A stretch of DNA of 52,811 nucleotides from Ruminococcus sp. (GCA_017461395.1 JAFTYF010000014.1:1-52811), one strand, 5' to 3'; positions 16,576 through 24,377 are shown, counted from the stretch's first letter. Translations and numbers: made by a program. The notes: generated from the letters alone by a model not told the origin.

Positions 16576-17967
16576 TCAGAACGCCGTACATCCAGGAAAC
16601 CAAAAGTTCGTTATAAATACTTCAATAGTTCCTTTATTATCAAATGGAACCTCAATGTAATAGAATTGCTTGCCAGCCTTTTTAGCTTCGGATCCATAAT
16701 ACATGAAGTAAAATCCGGAGATTTTTGCATCTTTTACTGCGTAAAAACCATTGGCTTCATCGTTTCGTACATCTTCATGAGTCTTTTCTTTGGAACGCTG
16801 ACGTGTAGCTGTAAAACGACAGCTTAGCACAAACTTGCATTTGTCGTAGTTTTTCTTGGCAAACTCAAATAGGTTTAAATGATCGTTTTTTTTAAACTCC
16901 TTAAGACCATTGTTGGGGTTCGTATAACCCCATGTTTTTATGTAAGGTGGATCAAGATATACTAAAGTACATGGTGAAAGTGGTTCATTGAGCAAGGAAA
17001 GGGCGTCAGAATGAATGAAGTTTACCTTCCGAAGCATTTCATTATAGTCAGAAATGCAGTTAATATGATTGGCAAAAAGATTAGCTTGCTGTTCTGCGCT
17101 TAAATGCTTATCTTTATTTTTTATTAGATTTTGTCCTTTAGAGTGAACGCTGACAACGTTCCGGTAGAGGAAGATAGCAGCTTCGATATAATCACAGTTT
17201 TTAGCCGTAATTTTATCTGGGAGATTAATGCTTTGTTTTTTTAAGACATCAAAGTTGTCATAACCGCCAATAATGCTTAATGCAAGTAATAGACAAGCTG
17301 ATTTTAATTCATTTGGCTTTTCACGCACGCAAAAATATAGATTGCATTTTTCCTTATCCGCATCTCCAAGTGTGTAGCTTTTAGGATCGTTTCCTATAGC
17401 TGATAGAATAGTTTTTGTAGCGGCACATGCACCAGCAAATGGCTCTATTATACTGTTGGTCTGAGAAGCATTTACTATGTCGTAAAGTATCGTACTCATT
17501 ATAGGGGCAGATTTATTGCCGTGAACATTTAGTAAATTCTTTGATTTGCTGAATTTCACATTGTAACACTTTATAAAATGTTGAGCATTATACCAATACT
17601 CTAAACCTAAGGCAATAAGAAGCATTGCAACCTTGGCTTCAGGAATTTTGTGTTTATCAGCAATCATAAATATAATCATGGCTACGCATGAGTTGACACG
17701 TATTGAAAGTATTGCATCTGATCTTGCAGAACCTTCATTTTTATGAAATGTTGCTGGATTAATAATATATACACTTGTATACAGTGCATATATAGCAGAA
17801 TTGTATTTTTCCACTCCGTCATTGTAAAGATTTACATACACCTGAGACGGCAACCCCAAAACAAGATTATTAAAATAATCTGATGCTGTCATATGGGCTT
17901 GGGCAGCATTATGGACAATAATGCTTTTAGCTTCTGTTCCTATTTCATAATTCTTCTTAGTTGTCAT
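16576..17967 (-). CDS. D12-class adenine-specific DNA methyltransferase with extra N-terminal domain
   Basis: A 463-residue protein. Residues about 150-463 form a D12 (Dam-like) N6-adenine methyltransferase: NVHGNKSAPIM near the start, the SAM-binding IIEPFAGACAATK, and the catalytic YLDPPYIKTWGY (about 335-345). The first 150 residues (EAKSIIVHNAAQAHMTASDYF, then a helical MIADKHKIPEAKVAMLLIALGLEYW) are not part of usual D12 enzymes and are unknown to me. No restriction endonuclease is adjacent, so it is an orphan that may protect or mark element 1. AAAGGAGGATATTATTT precedes the start. Confidence 0.85.
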   Translation of the reverse strand: MTTKKNYEIGTEAKSIIVHNAAQAHMTASDYFNNLVLGLPSQVYVNLYNDGVEKYNSAIYALYTSVYIINPATFHKNEGSARSDAILSIRVNSCVAMIIFMIADKHKIPEAKVAMLLIALGLEYWYNAQHFIKCYNVKFSKSKNLLNVHGNKSAPIMSTILYDIVNASQTNSIIEPFAGACAATKTILSAIGNDPKSYTLGDADKEKCNLYFCVREKPNELKSACLLLALSIIGGYDNFDVLKKQSINLPDKITAKNCDYIEAAIFLYRNVVSVHSKGQNLIKNKDKHLSAEQQANLFANHINCISDYNEMLRKVNFIHSDALSLLNEPLSPCTLVYLDPPYIKTWGYTNPNNGLKEFKKNDHLNLFEFAKKNYDKCKFVLSCRFTATRQRSKEKTHEDVRNDEANGFYAVKDAKISGFYFMYYGSEAKKAGKQFYYIEVPFDNKGTIEVFITNFWFPGCTAF

Positions 17968-17990
17968 AAATAATATCCTCCTTTTTCTTT

Positions 17991-18083
17991 AGGCAACACC
18001 GCACCGCACGCCTGACGGTTTTGCACGAAGTTTGATTGCATTTTTTTCGTCATCTTTCGTACAAGCTTTGTGCGGTATTGCTT
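17991..18083. repeat. Possible miniature inverted-repeat element
   Basis: GCAACACCGCAC near 17993 faces GTGCGGTATTGC (18070-18081), a 12-base terminal inverted repeat with one mismatch that encloses about 70 bp without a gene. It sits directly upstream of the methyltransferase ribosome site. Called on structure only. Confidence 0.4.
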
Positions 18084-18625
18084 TTATTAAATTTGCCTGA
18101 AGGATACAAAGAAGAGAGTAATGATTGCTTAAGACCTTAGCATAAGATAAGCTTTTCTAACACACTTTGTTGCATTAAATAAATTCAAGTTATTTCTTAA
18201 GGATTTAATAATAGTCCTTATATACTTAGAATGCACCTCTTGTCATAAAGGATGATTAGTGTTCCAAGATGCATATTCTAGCGTATTAAAACCTTAAGAT
18301 AATAAATAATCTGTCTACTCATGCTCTCAGCTTCTGATAAAGTAAAAAAAACGCCATCTTCATTATCGAAGATGGCAATTTCTGTTTATATCTTTGTTGA
18401 ACTGGATGTGAGTATTATTATGTGCAAATTAAGCAAACACTACTGCATTACTTGTGGACTTTATCTTGCACTGTGGTGTTGTAATTTGCCAGAACTCGAC
18501 GTTTCAAAAAGGAAATAATTAAACATGTAGATTTTTTGGGGGAAAGCAGATGTTGCTTATTTGATTTCAATGTTACACTTTTGAACGTTCATACTACACT
18601 AAGACAATTGAAGGAGGTGAAAACG
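18084..18625. other. Gene-poor stretch of element 1 with one hairpin
   Basis: AT-rich. The only clear structure is a 9-bp hairpin GCCATCTTC (18353-18361) with GAAGATGGC (18368-18376) preceded by eight A, which on the minus strand looks like a terminator. No ribosome site supports the short open frame at 18321-18518. Confidence 0.4.
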
Positions 18626-18979
18626 ATGGGTATACTATATACTTTAGAAGATGTTATTGAGCAACATCGTGGAAAATATGCTGTAACCGTAACAGTAAGA
18701 GATTACAGAGGAATTGCAACGGAGTTTAGTATTGTTAAAGTGTTTGATGATATGATTGATGCTGTATCTATGTGCGAAACCCTGTGCGAGTTTGAAATGG
18801 ATTCGATAGTAATACCGTGTCTTTCTGATGAAGAATTTGATACAGTATTGACTTCGACAGAAATTGCATACATCTTTAGAGGAGTGTTTGAACGGCAGCA
18901 CAGGGGTATAGAACAGAATCGTCAATTTACATTTGATGAAGTTGTTGCAATATTTTGTCACACTATTGAGCAACCGTAA
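18626..18979 (+). CDS. Small protein of unknown function
   Basis: A 117-residue frame; the start at 18626 is fixed by a very strong GAAGGAGGTGAAAACG. The first half is beta-rich (KYAVTVTVRDYRGIATEFSI) and the second acidic and helical (DEEFDTVLTSTEIAYIFRGVF, FTFDEVVAIF). No known motif. It is 77 bp upstream of the helix-turn-helix gene at 19057 and probably shares a transcript. Unknown function. Confidence 0.65.
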   Translation: MGILYTLEDVIEQHRGKYAVTVTVRDYRGIATEFSIVKVFDDMIDAVSMCETLCEFEMDSIVIPCLSDEEFDTVLTSTEIAYIFRGVFERQHRGIEQNRQFTFDEVVAIFCHTIEQP

Positions 18980-19056
18980 ATTCGTAAGATGATTTTCAAG
19001 ATGGTATACTGTATCTGTAAAGTTTAATTTTTTGCAAGTTAGAGGGGATGATAAAA

Positions 19057-19695
19057 ATGACTGATACATTCTTTTCAGAATTTTTAAAAGCTGAGATTTT
19101 CTTTAAGCAGAATAAAGGCGATAATGATTTTGACGAAAGGAAGAAAGTTTTCTTTGCGTTGTACTCTTATGTACTTTCATGTAAATGGCATGACACTATA
19201 AGAACACATGATTTAATGAAAAATATCAGATTTAGTTCTGCGGATGCAGCGCAGCATATGGGTATTAGTCCGAATACTGTACGCAGTGCAAGGAGTTCGG
19301 CATCTAACCGTTTGTATTCTTTATTTGGTAAAAATGTATTCCAGATAATCGAGTCGGGCAGTTCATACGAATTGAAAGGTATATATGATTTAGTATATAT
19401 ATTATCGTGCAACTATGATAATGCAGAACATTTTATTCCTATTAGTTTGATCGAAGAAATAACTGCTGTTCCAAGAGAGTGTATCAGTCAGTATTCAGTT
19501 GAAGAATTATCGTCTGAACTATCATTTATTCGTTGCTATGATATGCTGAAGATGCACCGCAGACTTCAGAAGCTTGATATGGATAAGCTACATTATATTC
19601 TTGATGTAATGCGTGAAGCTGTCTTTGATTACAGTCAGGAAGACTGTATCAATACGAAGCGTTTTGAACTGCTTCGTGAAATTATACATGCGTAA
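19057..19695 (+). CDS. Helix-turn-helix protein of element 1, sigma-like or initiator-like
   Basis: A 212-residue protein. The start at 19057 fits AGAGGGGATG better than the ATG at 19048. A helix-turn-helix at about residues 55-90 (FSSADAAQHMGISPNTVRSARSSASNRLYSLFG) resembles sigma region 4 or LuxR-type segments. The rest is helical and acidic (FIPISLIEEITAVPRECISQYSVEELSSEL). It lies 74 bp before an array of six 33-bp repeats, so it could be the protein that binds that array. That link is inferred from position only. No catalytic motif seen. Confidence 0.65.
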   Translation: MTDTFFSEFLKAEIFFKQNKGDNDFDERKKVFFALYSYVLSCKWHDTIRTHDLMKNIRFSSADAAQHMGISPNTVRSARSSASNRLYSLFGKNVFQIIESGSSYELKGIYDLVYILSCNYDNAEHFIPISLIEEITAVPRECISQYSVEELSSELSFIRCYDMLKMHRRLQKLDMDKLHYILDVMREAVFDYSQEDCINTKRFELLREIIHA

Positions 19696-19720
19696 GTGCC
19701 ATAAAGATAAATAGTTGGAA

Positions 19721-19760
19721 CAAGGCTCACCATCATATGATGGCGAGCCTTGTTCTTTTT
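19721..19760 (+). terminator. Terminator after the helix-turn-helix gene
   Basis: A long stem CAAGGCTC-a-CCATCATATGATGG-c-GAGCCTTG (19721-19752) followed by TTCTTTTT. Confidence 0.88.
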
Positions 19761-19768
19761 ATAAAAAA

Positions 19769-19966
19769 TGTCCTACAAATGCGTATACAAATCAAAGAAA
19801 TTGTCCTACAAATGCGTATACAAATCAAAGAAATTGTCCTACAAATGCGTATACCAATCAAAGAAATTGTCCTACATCAGTATAGAAAAATACAGCGATT
19901 CGTCCTACAACTAATAAATAAATTCTATTGTTTTGTCCTGCAAAATATCTATATTGCGCTATATGA
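19769..19966 (+). repeat. Six 33-bp direct repeats (iteron-like array)
   Basis: TGTCCTACA or a close variant begins at 19769, 19802, 19835, 19868, 19901 and 19934, exactly 33 bp apart each time. The first three units are almost identical over the whole 33 bp (TGTCCTACAAATGCGTATAC then AAATCAAAGAAAT); the last three keep mainly the GTCCT(A/G)CA core. A 33-bp period is about three helical turns, so all cores face one side of the DNA, as in iterons or a cooperative binding site. The period is also 11 codons, but no ribosome site supports a protein. Confidence 0.85.
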
Positions 19967-20354
19967 GCTGCCTCGAAGAGGCTTAAAACGCTGATTTTGA
20001 GACGAGTTTTTTGTTTTCTTCAGGTGTTTCTTGCTATTGTTAATACCAAAGTAAGAAAGCGATTATAATTATTCAATAATTCTAAACGCCTTATAGCAGC
20101 TTGTTTATTCCTGATATTTTTGTCTGGGTGATACTTTTGTAATCGACATATAGGTTTGACTTGGGGCTGTCGAGATACGATTAATTATTGTAAATAAAAT
20201 CAAACGTATTTTGGATAATGAGGCTTATAAGGAAAAAAGATCATTAGTGTTTTTGTAAAAAATACAAGTCCGATTTTGACGGCGTAGTAAGAATTGTTTT
20301 AGTACACTTTATGCAGCTAAACAGCTGTATAGTTTATATATATGAATTGAATAT
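19967..20354. other. AT-rich gap before the candidate RNA
   Basis: No gene seen. TTGACG at 20276-20281 with TTAGTA 17 bp further on is the nearest promoter-like pair upstream of the structured region, but the -10 is weak. Confidence 0.35.
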
Positions 20355-20835
20355 ACAGAGAGGATATGACTATCATTGCTTTCAGTAATGATTTACCGCC
20401 TTTAGAACCACCTCTATAAAAAAGATAGGATTTACGCATCCGGAGTAAGAGCGGATTGAATTGCGTACGGGGATATTATGTGGCGATCTACACACATGAT
20501 TCTCGTCAGGAGTGCGATGCTGGGACACTTCGTTAGCCTAAGTCGTAAGATATGGTAAAGAAAAGCGGAAGGATAAACTGTTTCGATTTATCGAAGGGAT
20601 GTGTTCGCTTACTGGAAACGGTATGCGCTGAGGACAGTTAAATCAGCGTTAGAACATGACAGTAATGTCACTCGTAGATCTGACGGCTCTACAACACGGA
20701 TACCTAACGAAAAAGTGGGCTGATTGTCGGGCATAGAGTTTTCTTGAACTAATCGTTCAGGGAAACTCTGTCCAGATACAGCCGTTTCCTTCTCCCCTAT
20801 GGGCTGATAAGCGACATACATCAAGTGGCAACGGT
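20355..20835 (+). ncRNA. Candidate large structured non-coding RNA
   Basis: About 480 bp without a credible gene, with many nested helices. Long-range helices: TCGCTTA (20605-20611) with TAAGCGA (20808-20814), and just inside it GGAAACGG (20614-20621) with CCGTTTCC (20782-20789). Enclosed three-way junction: CGTTAG (20647-20652) with CTAACG (20704-20709), holding TGACA-GTAA-TGTCA (20657-20670, GNRA loop) and GTAGA/TCTAC (20674-20692). Also AGTTTTCTTGAA/TTCAGGGAAACT (20737-20767, 12 pairs, four of them G-U or wobble-rich), TACGCA/TGCGTA around ATCCG/CGGAT (20433-20467), and ATCATTGC/GTAATGAT (20372-20392). The size and island context recall large ornate RNAs such as GOLLD or ROOL, but I cannot assign a class. 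Confidence 0.65.
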
Positions 20836-21008
20836 GATTATTGATAGTAATATAAAGAATACTTAGTAATTAGAGGATGAGTTCAAAAAAGTATACTTTT
20901 TTGAACTATGAAAATTTTATAGAGTTGTTGTTTATAAAGTCTGAGATGCAAATAAATAGACGTCCGATAAGTACAGCGGACTATTACAGACAACACGAGG
21001 TGATTCAA

Positions 21009-21623
21009 ATGGAGACAAGGATTTACGGCTATGCACGGGTATCCTCAAAGGAGCAGAATGCAGACCGACAGCTGGAGGCTCTCAGGAACTATGGAGTTCC
21101 TGATGAGAACATCTTCACTGATAAAAGCTCTGGAAAAGACACTGAACGAGAGTCTTACCGAGCTTTAAGGAATGTTATTCTTCGGAGCGGAGATACCCTT
21201 GTAGTCAAGGAGCTTGACCGCCTGAGCAGAAATAAGGCTGATATCAAGCAGGAGCTTGAGTATTTCAGTTCAAAGGGTATAAGAGTGAAGATACTGGATA
21301 TTCCTACGACTTTGACGGATTTTCCTGATGAGCAGGCATGGGTACTGGGTATGGTAAATAACATTCTGATTGAGGTGCTGGGCAGTATTGCAGAAGCAGA
21401 GCGCACGAAGATTCGCCAGCGCCAGCGTGAAGGTATTGAGCAGGCACACAAGAAGAACGTTAAATTCGGCAGACCAAGAGCAAAGAAGCCTGATGTGTGG
21501 AATGATGTTATGGAAAAGGTAAGGTCAGGCGAAATGAAAGCGGTTGATGCTATGAAAGCTATGGGTATCAAAAGAGGTACATATTACACGCTGATCAAGC
21601 GAGAGAGTGAGGGTAAGTTATGA
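21009..21623 (+). CDS. Small serine recombinase (resolvase/invertase family)
   Basis: A 204-residue protein; start at 21009 fits CGAGGTGATTCAA. The resolvase catalytic domain (1-145) begins IYGYARVSSKEQNADRQLEAL with the nucleophile Ser in RVS, has RLSRNKADIKQEL and ends in AEAERTKIRQRQREGI, followed by FGRP and a C-terminal helix-turn-helix (AVDAMKAMGIKRGTYYTLI). This is the normal size and layout of a Tn3-type resolvase or DNA invertase. Its stop overlaps the next start (ATGA), forming a coupled operon with the 82-residue protein and the large serine recombinase. It may resolve multimers of, or invert DNA in, element 1. Confidence 0.92.
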   Translation: METRIYGYARVSSKEQNADRQLEALRNYGVPDENIFTDKSSGKDTERESYRALRNVILRSGDTLVVKELDRLSRNKADIKQELEYFSSKGIRVKILDIPTTLTDFPDEQAWVLGMVNNILIEVLGSIAEAERTKIRQRQREGIEQAHKKNVKFGRPRAKKPDVWNDVMEKVRSGEMKAVDAMKAMGIKRGTYYTLIKRESEGKL

Positions 21624-21868
21624 TGAATACAGCAGTTGCCGAAAGAACAAGCAATTTATCGCTTTCCGTTACATATAATGTAGCGTTGGGGGCTGGTAGA
21701 TTGAAGCAGACAAAGAAGAGTACATTGATAGAAGCAACCAATACGGCACAATTCTGCTCGATGCTGAAAACAGGTATCTATAGAAGTCTGTGCGAACAGG
21801 GTATCATCAGTGATCCCACCCTGATGCAGCTTATGCAGATGCAAAGGGGCGGAAAATCATGCCAATAA
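21620..21868 (+). CDS. 82-residue recombinase-operon protein, possible directionality factor
   Basis: Starts at ATG 21620 overlapping the resolvase stop and ends 10 nt inside the large recombinase gene, so it is translated in tight coupling with both. The C-terminal part (FCSMLKTGIYRSLCEQGIISDPTLMQLM) looks like the short helix pair seen in small proteins that accompany serine recombinases and in SHOCT-type tails. No catalytic motif. A role as recombination directionality factor or accessory subunit is inference from position. Confidence 0.7.
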   Translation: MMNTAVAERTSNLSLSVTYNVALGAGRLKQTKKSTLIEATNTAQFCSMLKTGIYRSLCEQGIISDPTLMQLMQMQRGGKSCQ

Positions 21869-23445
21869 AGGTTGCCGCTTACTGCCGAGTATCGACGGAT
21901 AAGGATGAACAGCTCAGTTCTCTTGAAAGTCAGCGTAAATACTTTGCTGAGTACATAGAAAAGGCAGAAGATTGGGATTTGGTAGAGGTATACTATGACG
22001 AAGGTGTCAGCGGTACTTCTACCAGACACCGTGAAGGCTTTCAGCGTATGATGGAAGACGTGTATGCAGGAAGGATACAGCTTATTATCACAAAAGAAGT
22101 AAGCCGATTTGCACGAAATACCGTAGATACGCTTTCCTATACAAGACAACTTAAAGGATTGGGCGTAGGGGTATTGTTTATCAATGATAACATCAATACC
22201 CTTGAACCAGACGGAGAATTAAGACTAACGATTATGGCGAGTATGGCTCAGGAGGAGAGCCGCAAGACCTCAGAGCGTGTCAAGTGGGGACAGAAGCGGC
22301 GCATGGAACAGGGCGTGGTATTCGGCAGAAGTATGCTTGGGTATGATGTCAGGGACGGTAAGATGTTTATTAATCCTGAGGGCGCTGATATTGTAAGGCT
22401 GATATTTCATAAGTATGTCAATGAGAATAAGGGTACTCATGTAATTGCAAGAGAACTTCTCGAAGCGGGTATTCATCCTTATCGTGTCAAGGAGTGGAGC
22501 AATACTGTTATTCTCAGAGTGCTTCGCAATGAGAAATACGTTGGCGACCTTTGTCAGAAGAAGACATATACGCCTGATTATCTTACTCACAGCAAGAAAT
22601 ATAACCGAGGGGCAGAGGAAAAAGTATATATCAGAGATCACCATGAACCGATTATAAATCGTGATATGTGGGAAAGGGCACAGGTTATTCTTTCAGGCAG
22701 AGCACTGACAGATGAACAGAAATCAAGACATAGCTGTCGTTACTGGTGCAGCGGTAAAATCGTATGCGGAGAGTGCGGTGAACGCTTTGTCAGCCGTACA
22801 AAGAAGCTGTCTAAGGGTATCATTTACAAGGCGTGGAGATGTGCGGCATCTGCAAAACACGGCACAAAAAAGCGTGATGTTCATGGTGTAGAGGTCGGCT
22901 GTATAAATCAGTCGGTTAATGAACAGGTATTGCTTGAAGCTGTCGGGTATGTACTGCGACTTATGCAGATTAATCGCAGAGAATTGATTGAGGAGATGAG
23001 AACTGAAATCAATGCCGTAGTGCGTAATGTTCCGACAGTTGATATAAAATCGCTGGAGTCGGATATTCTCAGAATTGAAGTGAAGAAGCAGACCTTGCTT
23101 GACAGAATGCTGGAGGGTATTGTCTCATCGGAAGATTATAAGCGGCAGAACAGTCTTTATGATGAGCAGATTCTGGAATTACAGCGAAGAATTGATGCAC
23201 ATCATCAGTTGAAGTCAGAGCTTTCCTATCAGGCACGCAAGATGGAGGAATGCATTGACTGTGTAAAGAGGATGCTCGACTTTGAAGAACCAGACGAGAA
23301 TATCTGTGGGGAGGTCACAGAGCGTATTACCGTTTATCATGGACATACTCTTGGGATAAAGCTCAGATATGTTCCTGTTGTAATGCTGAGGTACAGAACT
23401 TCCGGAAGAGGCAGCCGTTATACCGCCGAGTATGAAATGATATAA
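21859..23445 (+). CDS. Large serine recombinase (integrase/excisionase) of element 1
   Basis: A 528-residue large serine recombinase. The N-terminal resolvase domain (1-150) has AAYCRVSTDKDEQLSSLESQ with the nucleophile Ser in RVS, YYDEGVSGTSTRHREGFQRM, and KEVSRFARNTVDTL. The recombinase domain (about 165-280) has MLGYDVRDGK and YVNENKGTHVIARELLEAGI. A zinc ribbon follows (CGECGERF...WRC...C, about 305-355) and then a coiled coil (about 380-450). These enzymes integrate by attP x attB recombination with a 2-bp crossover. The gene ends 88 bp from the right core of element 1, the normal position for the element's own integrase. Appears intact. Confidence 0.95.
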   Translation: MPIKVAAYCRVSTDKDEQLSSLESQRKYFAEYIEKAEDWDLVEVYYDEGVSGTSTRHREGFQRMMEDVYAGRIQLIITKEVSRFARNTVDTLSYTRQLKGLGVGVLFINDNINTLEPDGELRLTIMASMAQEESRKTSERVKWGQKRRMEQGVVFGRSMLGYDVRDGKMFINPEGADIVRLIFHKYVNENKGTHVIARELLEAGIHPYRVKEWSNTVILRVLRNEKYVGDLCQKKTYTPDYLTHSKKYNRGAEEKVYIRDHHEPIINRDMWERAQVILSGRALTDEQKSRHSCRYWCSGKIVCGECGERFVSRTKKLSKGIIYKAWRCAASAKHGTKKRDVHGVEVGCINQSVNEQVLLEAVGYVLRLMQINRRELIEEMRTEINAVVRNVPTVDIKSLESDILRIEVKKQTLLDRMLEGIVSSEDYKRQNSLYDEQILELQRRIDAHHQLKSELSYQARKMEECIDCVKRMLDFEEPDENICGEVTERITVYHGHTLGIKLRYVPVVMLRYRTSGRGSRYTAEYEMI

Positions 23446-23449
23446 AAAC

Positions 23450-23489
23450 AGCCTGTTTCTATGGGGAGATGTCATAGAAACAGGCTTTG
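23450..23489 (+). terminator. Terminator of the recombinase operon
   Basis: A 14-bp perfect stem (AGCCTGTTTCTATG, 23450-23463, with CATAGAAACAGGCT, 23473-23486), then TTT. Confidence 0.88.
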
Positions 23490-23512
23490 ATTTTGGAATA
23501 TAGGATAATGGT

Positions 23513-23534
23513 GCAAATTAGTGAGCGATATACC
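23513..23534. other. Right attachment site of element 1 (attR)
   Basis: Arm GCAAATTAGT (23513-23522), ten bases, core CC (23533-23534), then cotJC coding sequence. Mirrors the left site exactly in arm sequence and spacing. Confidence 0.85.
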
Positions 23535-23697
23535 GATATCCGTCAGAATACCTTTGACTTCGCCGTATGGCATTACATAACGCTGATTGAGATATCTCAG
23601 AGACGCCGCAAGCTCGCCGTCAGGACCTCCAAGCTGAGAAATTATGACCTTAGCCAGTTTGGCATTGGGATTTTTAATATTTACGGGATATTGTAAT
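23535..23697 (-). pseudogene. cotJC: cotJC fragment 2 (codons about 8-62)
   Basis: On the minus strand this reads LQYPVNIKNPNAKLAKVIIS then QLGGPDGELAASLRYLNQRY then VMPYGEVKGILTDIG, the N-terminal half of CotJC, including the first metal-ligand Glu (GGPDGEL). It has no start codon of its own in a sensible position: homology begins exactly at the left core of element 2 (23698-23699) and ends exactly at the right core of element 1 (23533-23534). Codons 1-7 lie at 34329-34346 and the rest at 9909-10338. The 163 nt here keep the frame between the two other pieces. Confidence 0.9.
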
Positions 23698-23722
23698 TTA
23701 TTATAATATTCCTGTTGTACAT
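23694..23722. other. Left attachment site of element 2 (attL)
   Basis: TAATTT (23694-23699, shared with the other end; deduced core TT 23698-23699), 14 bases, then GTTGTACAT (23714-23722). The arm is the reverse complement of ATGTACAAC at 34304-34312, also 14 bases from its core. Confidence 0.8.
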
Positions 23723-23830
23723 AAAGAAATATGGCTATATATAGACGTCTGAAATTATATATTCCGGCTTTGAGTACTCCATTTAATCCTGAGGAACAAA
23801 TTTTGTTGAGCATTTCCACTCAGTTTCATT

Positions 23831-24123
23831 TTACTTTCTTACAACAGGCTGAGTAGGTTGTCCTGTAATATCAGCCATACACTGAGCCAATGCGAAGTTA
23901 GTTGTATTATCACCGTACAACATTGAACCGTTATAAAAATTAGTCGGATTATAATAACATGATCGTGATATGAGCATTTTTCACGTTCCTTGAAGTGCGT
24001 TCCTATTACCGAAATATGAGCATCAGTTATCGGTTTGAATATTTCTTTTCCAAGTTCCATTGCCTTTTCTGGTGTCGGAGCGGTTTCATTCGTAAAGGAT
24101 GTCATGTAGTAATCACTCACCAT
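23831..24123 (-). pseudogene. Frameshifted small gene, function unknown
   Basis: From ATG 24123 the frame reads MVSDYYMTSFTNETAPTPEK, then AMELGKEIFKPITDAHISVI, up to HFKEREK. Protein-like sequence then continues in another frame (SCYYNPTNFYNGSMLYGDNT, TNFALAQCMADITGQPTQPV, VRK and stop at 23831). The two parts look like one gene with a frameshift near 23970-23985. I do not recognise the family. Confidence 0.5.
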
Positions 24124-24348
24124 GTTTCCTGAATATTGGTTTTAATATATTTTACAGAAAATATGTATAGAGCAAACGTATTACGGAATTATATTACAGT
24201 ACAAAATTTCTGCAAAATATCAAAACATTTAACACACAAATATAACTACCTTGTACTGTTCAGTTTGAATTAAATATATATTGTCTGTGAGTGGATGCGC
24301 AAAAATTATTAATTTTTACATTTAAAGTTGTTAATTTTTACATTTTTA
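24124..24348. other. AT-rich upstream region of the surface protein gene
   Basis: No gene. TTAATTTTTACATTT occurs twice in direct repeat (about 24308-24322 and 24330-24344) just upstream of the promoter at 24349. Confidence 0.5.
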
Positions 24349-24377
24349 TTGACGATTCCTGAGATTTATGGTAGAAT
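24349..24377 (+). promoter_or_regulatory. Promoter of the dockerin/LRR protein gene
   Basis: TTGACG (24349-24354), 17-bp spacer, TAGAAT (24372-24377), about 50 bp before the start codon. Confidence 0.75.

Larger units (their letters stand above)
10341..23534 (+). mobile_element. Element 1: 13.2-kb serine-recombinase integrative element in cotJC
   Basis: Bounded by the two CC cores inside cotJC codon Gly-62. Contents in order: Fic protein, XRE regulator, a broken small gene, second XRE regulator, small hypothetical, SH3 lipoprotein, zinc-ribbon membrane protein, D12 methyltransferase, two small proteins, 33-bp repeat array, candidate structured RNA, small serine resolvase, 82-residue protein, and a large serine recombinase ending 88 bp from the right core. 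No conjugation, capsid or clear replication genes are seen, so it looks like a mobilisable or satellite-type island that moves by site-specific recombination. Excision is predicted to leave cotJC fragments 2 and 3 joined in frame. Confidence 0.88.

Noticed and set aside
18321-18518. A 65-codon open frame in element 1
   Set aside because: No ribosome site, covers a terminator-like hairpin, and the sequence has no protein-like pattern.
19769-19966. CRISPR array
   Set aside because: The units are contiguous 33-bp repeats without distinct spacers, and no cas gene is present in the window.
19737-19994. An 85-codon open frame across the 33-bp repeats giving a repetitive peptide
   Set aside because: It exists because 33 is a multiple of three; it begins inside a terminator hairpin, has no ribosome site, and the repeat core is conserved as DNA rather than codons.
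20401-20570. Group I or group II intron
   Set aside because: An AAGATATGG word near 20547 recalls a group I S segment, but no matching P/Q/R segments, domain V or intron protein is seen.
20609-20824. A 71-codon minus-strand open frame inside the structured region
   Set aside because: No ribosome site, and the long-range complementary segments explain the sequence better as RNA.
10341-23534. Element 1 as a complete conjugative element or prophage
   Set aside because: No relaxase, type IV secretion, terminase, capsid or tail genes are visible.
23472-23819. A 115-codon minus-strand frame as an intact gene
   Set aside because: Only the part 23535-23697 is CotJC; both ends run into the two elements exactly at the deduced cores.
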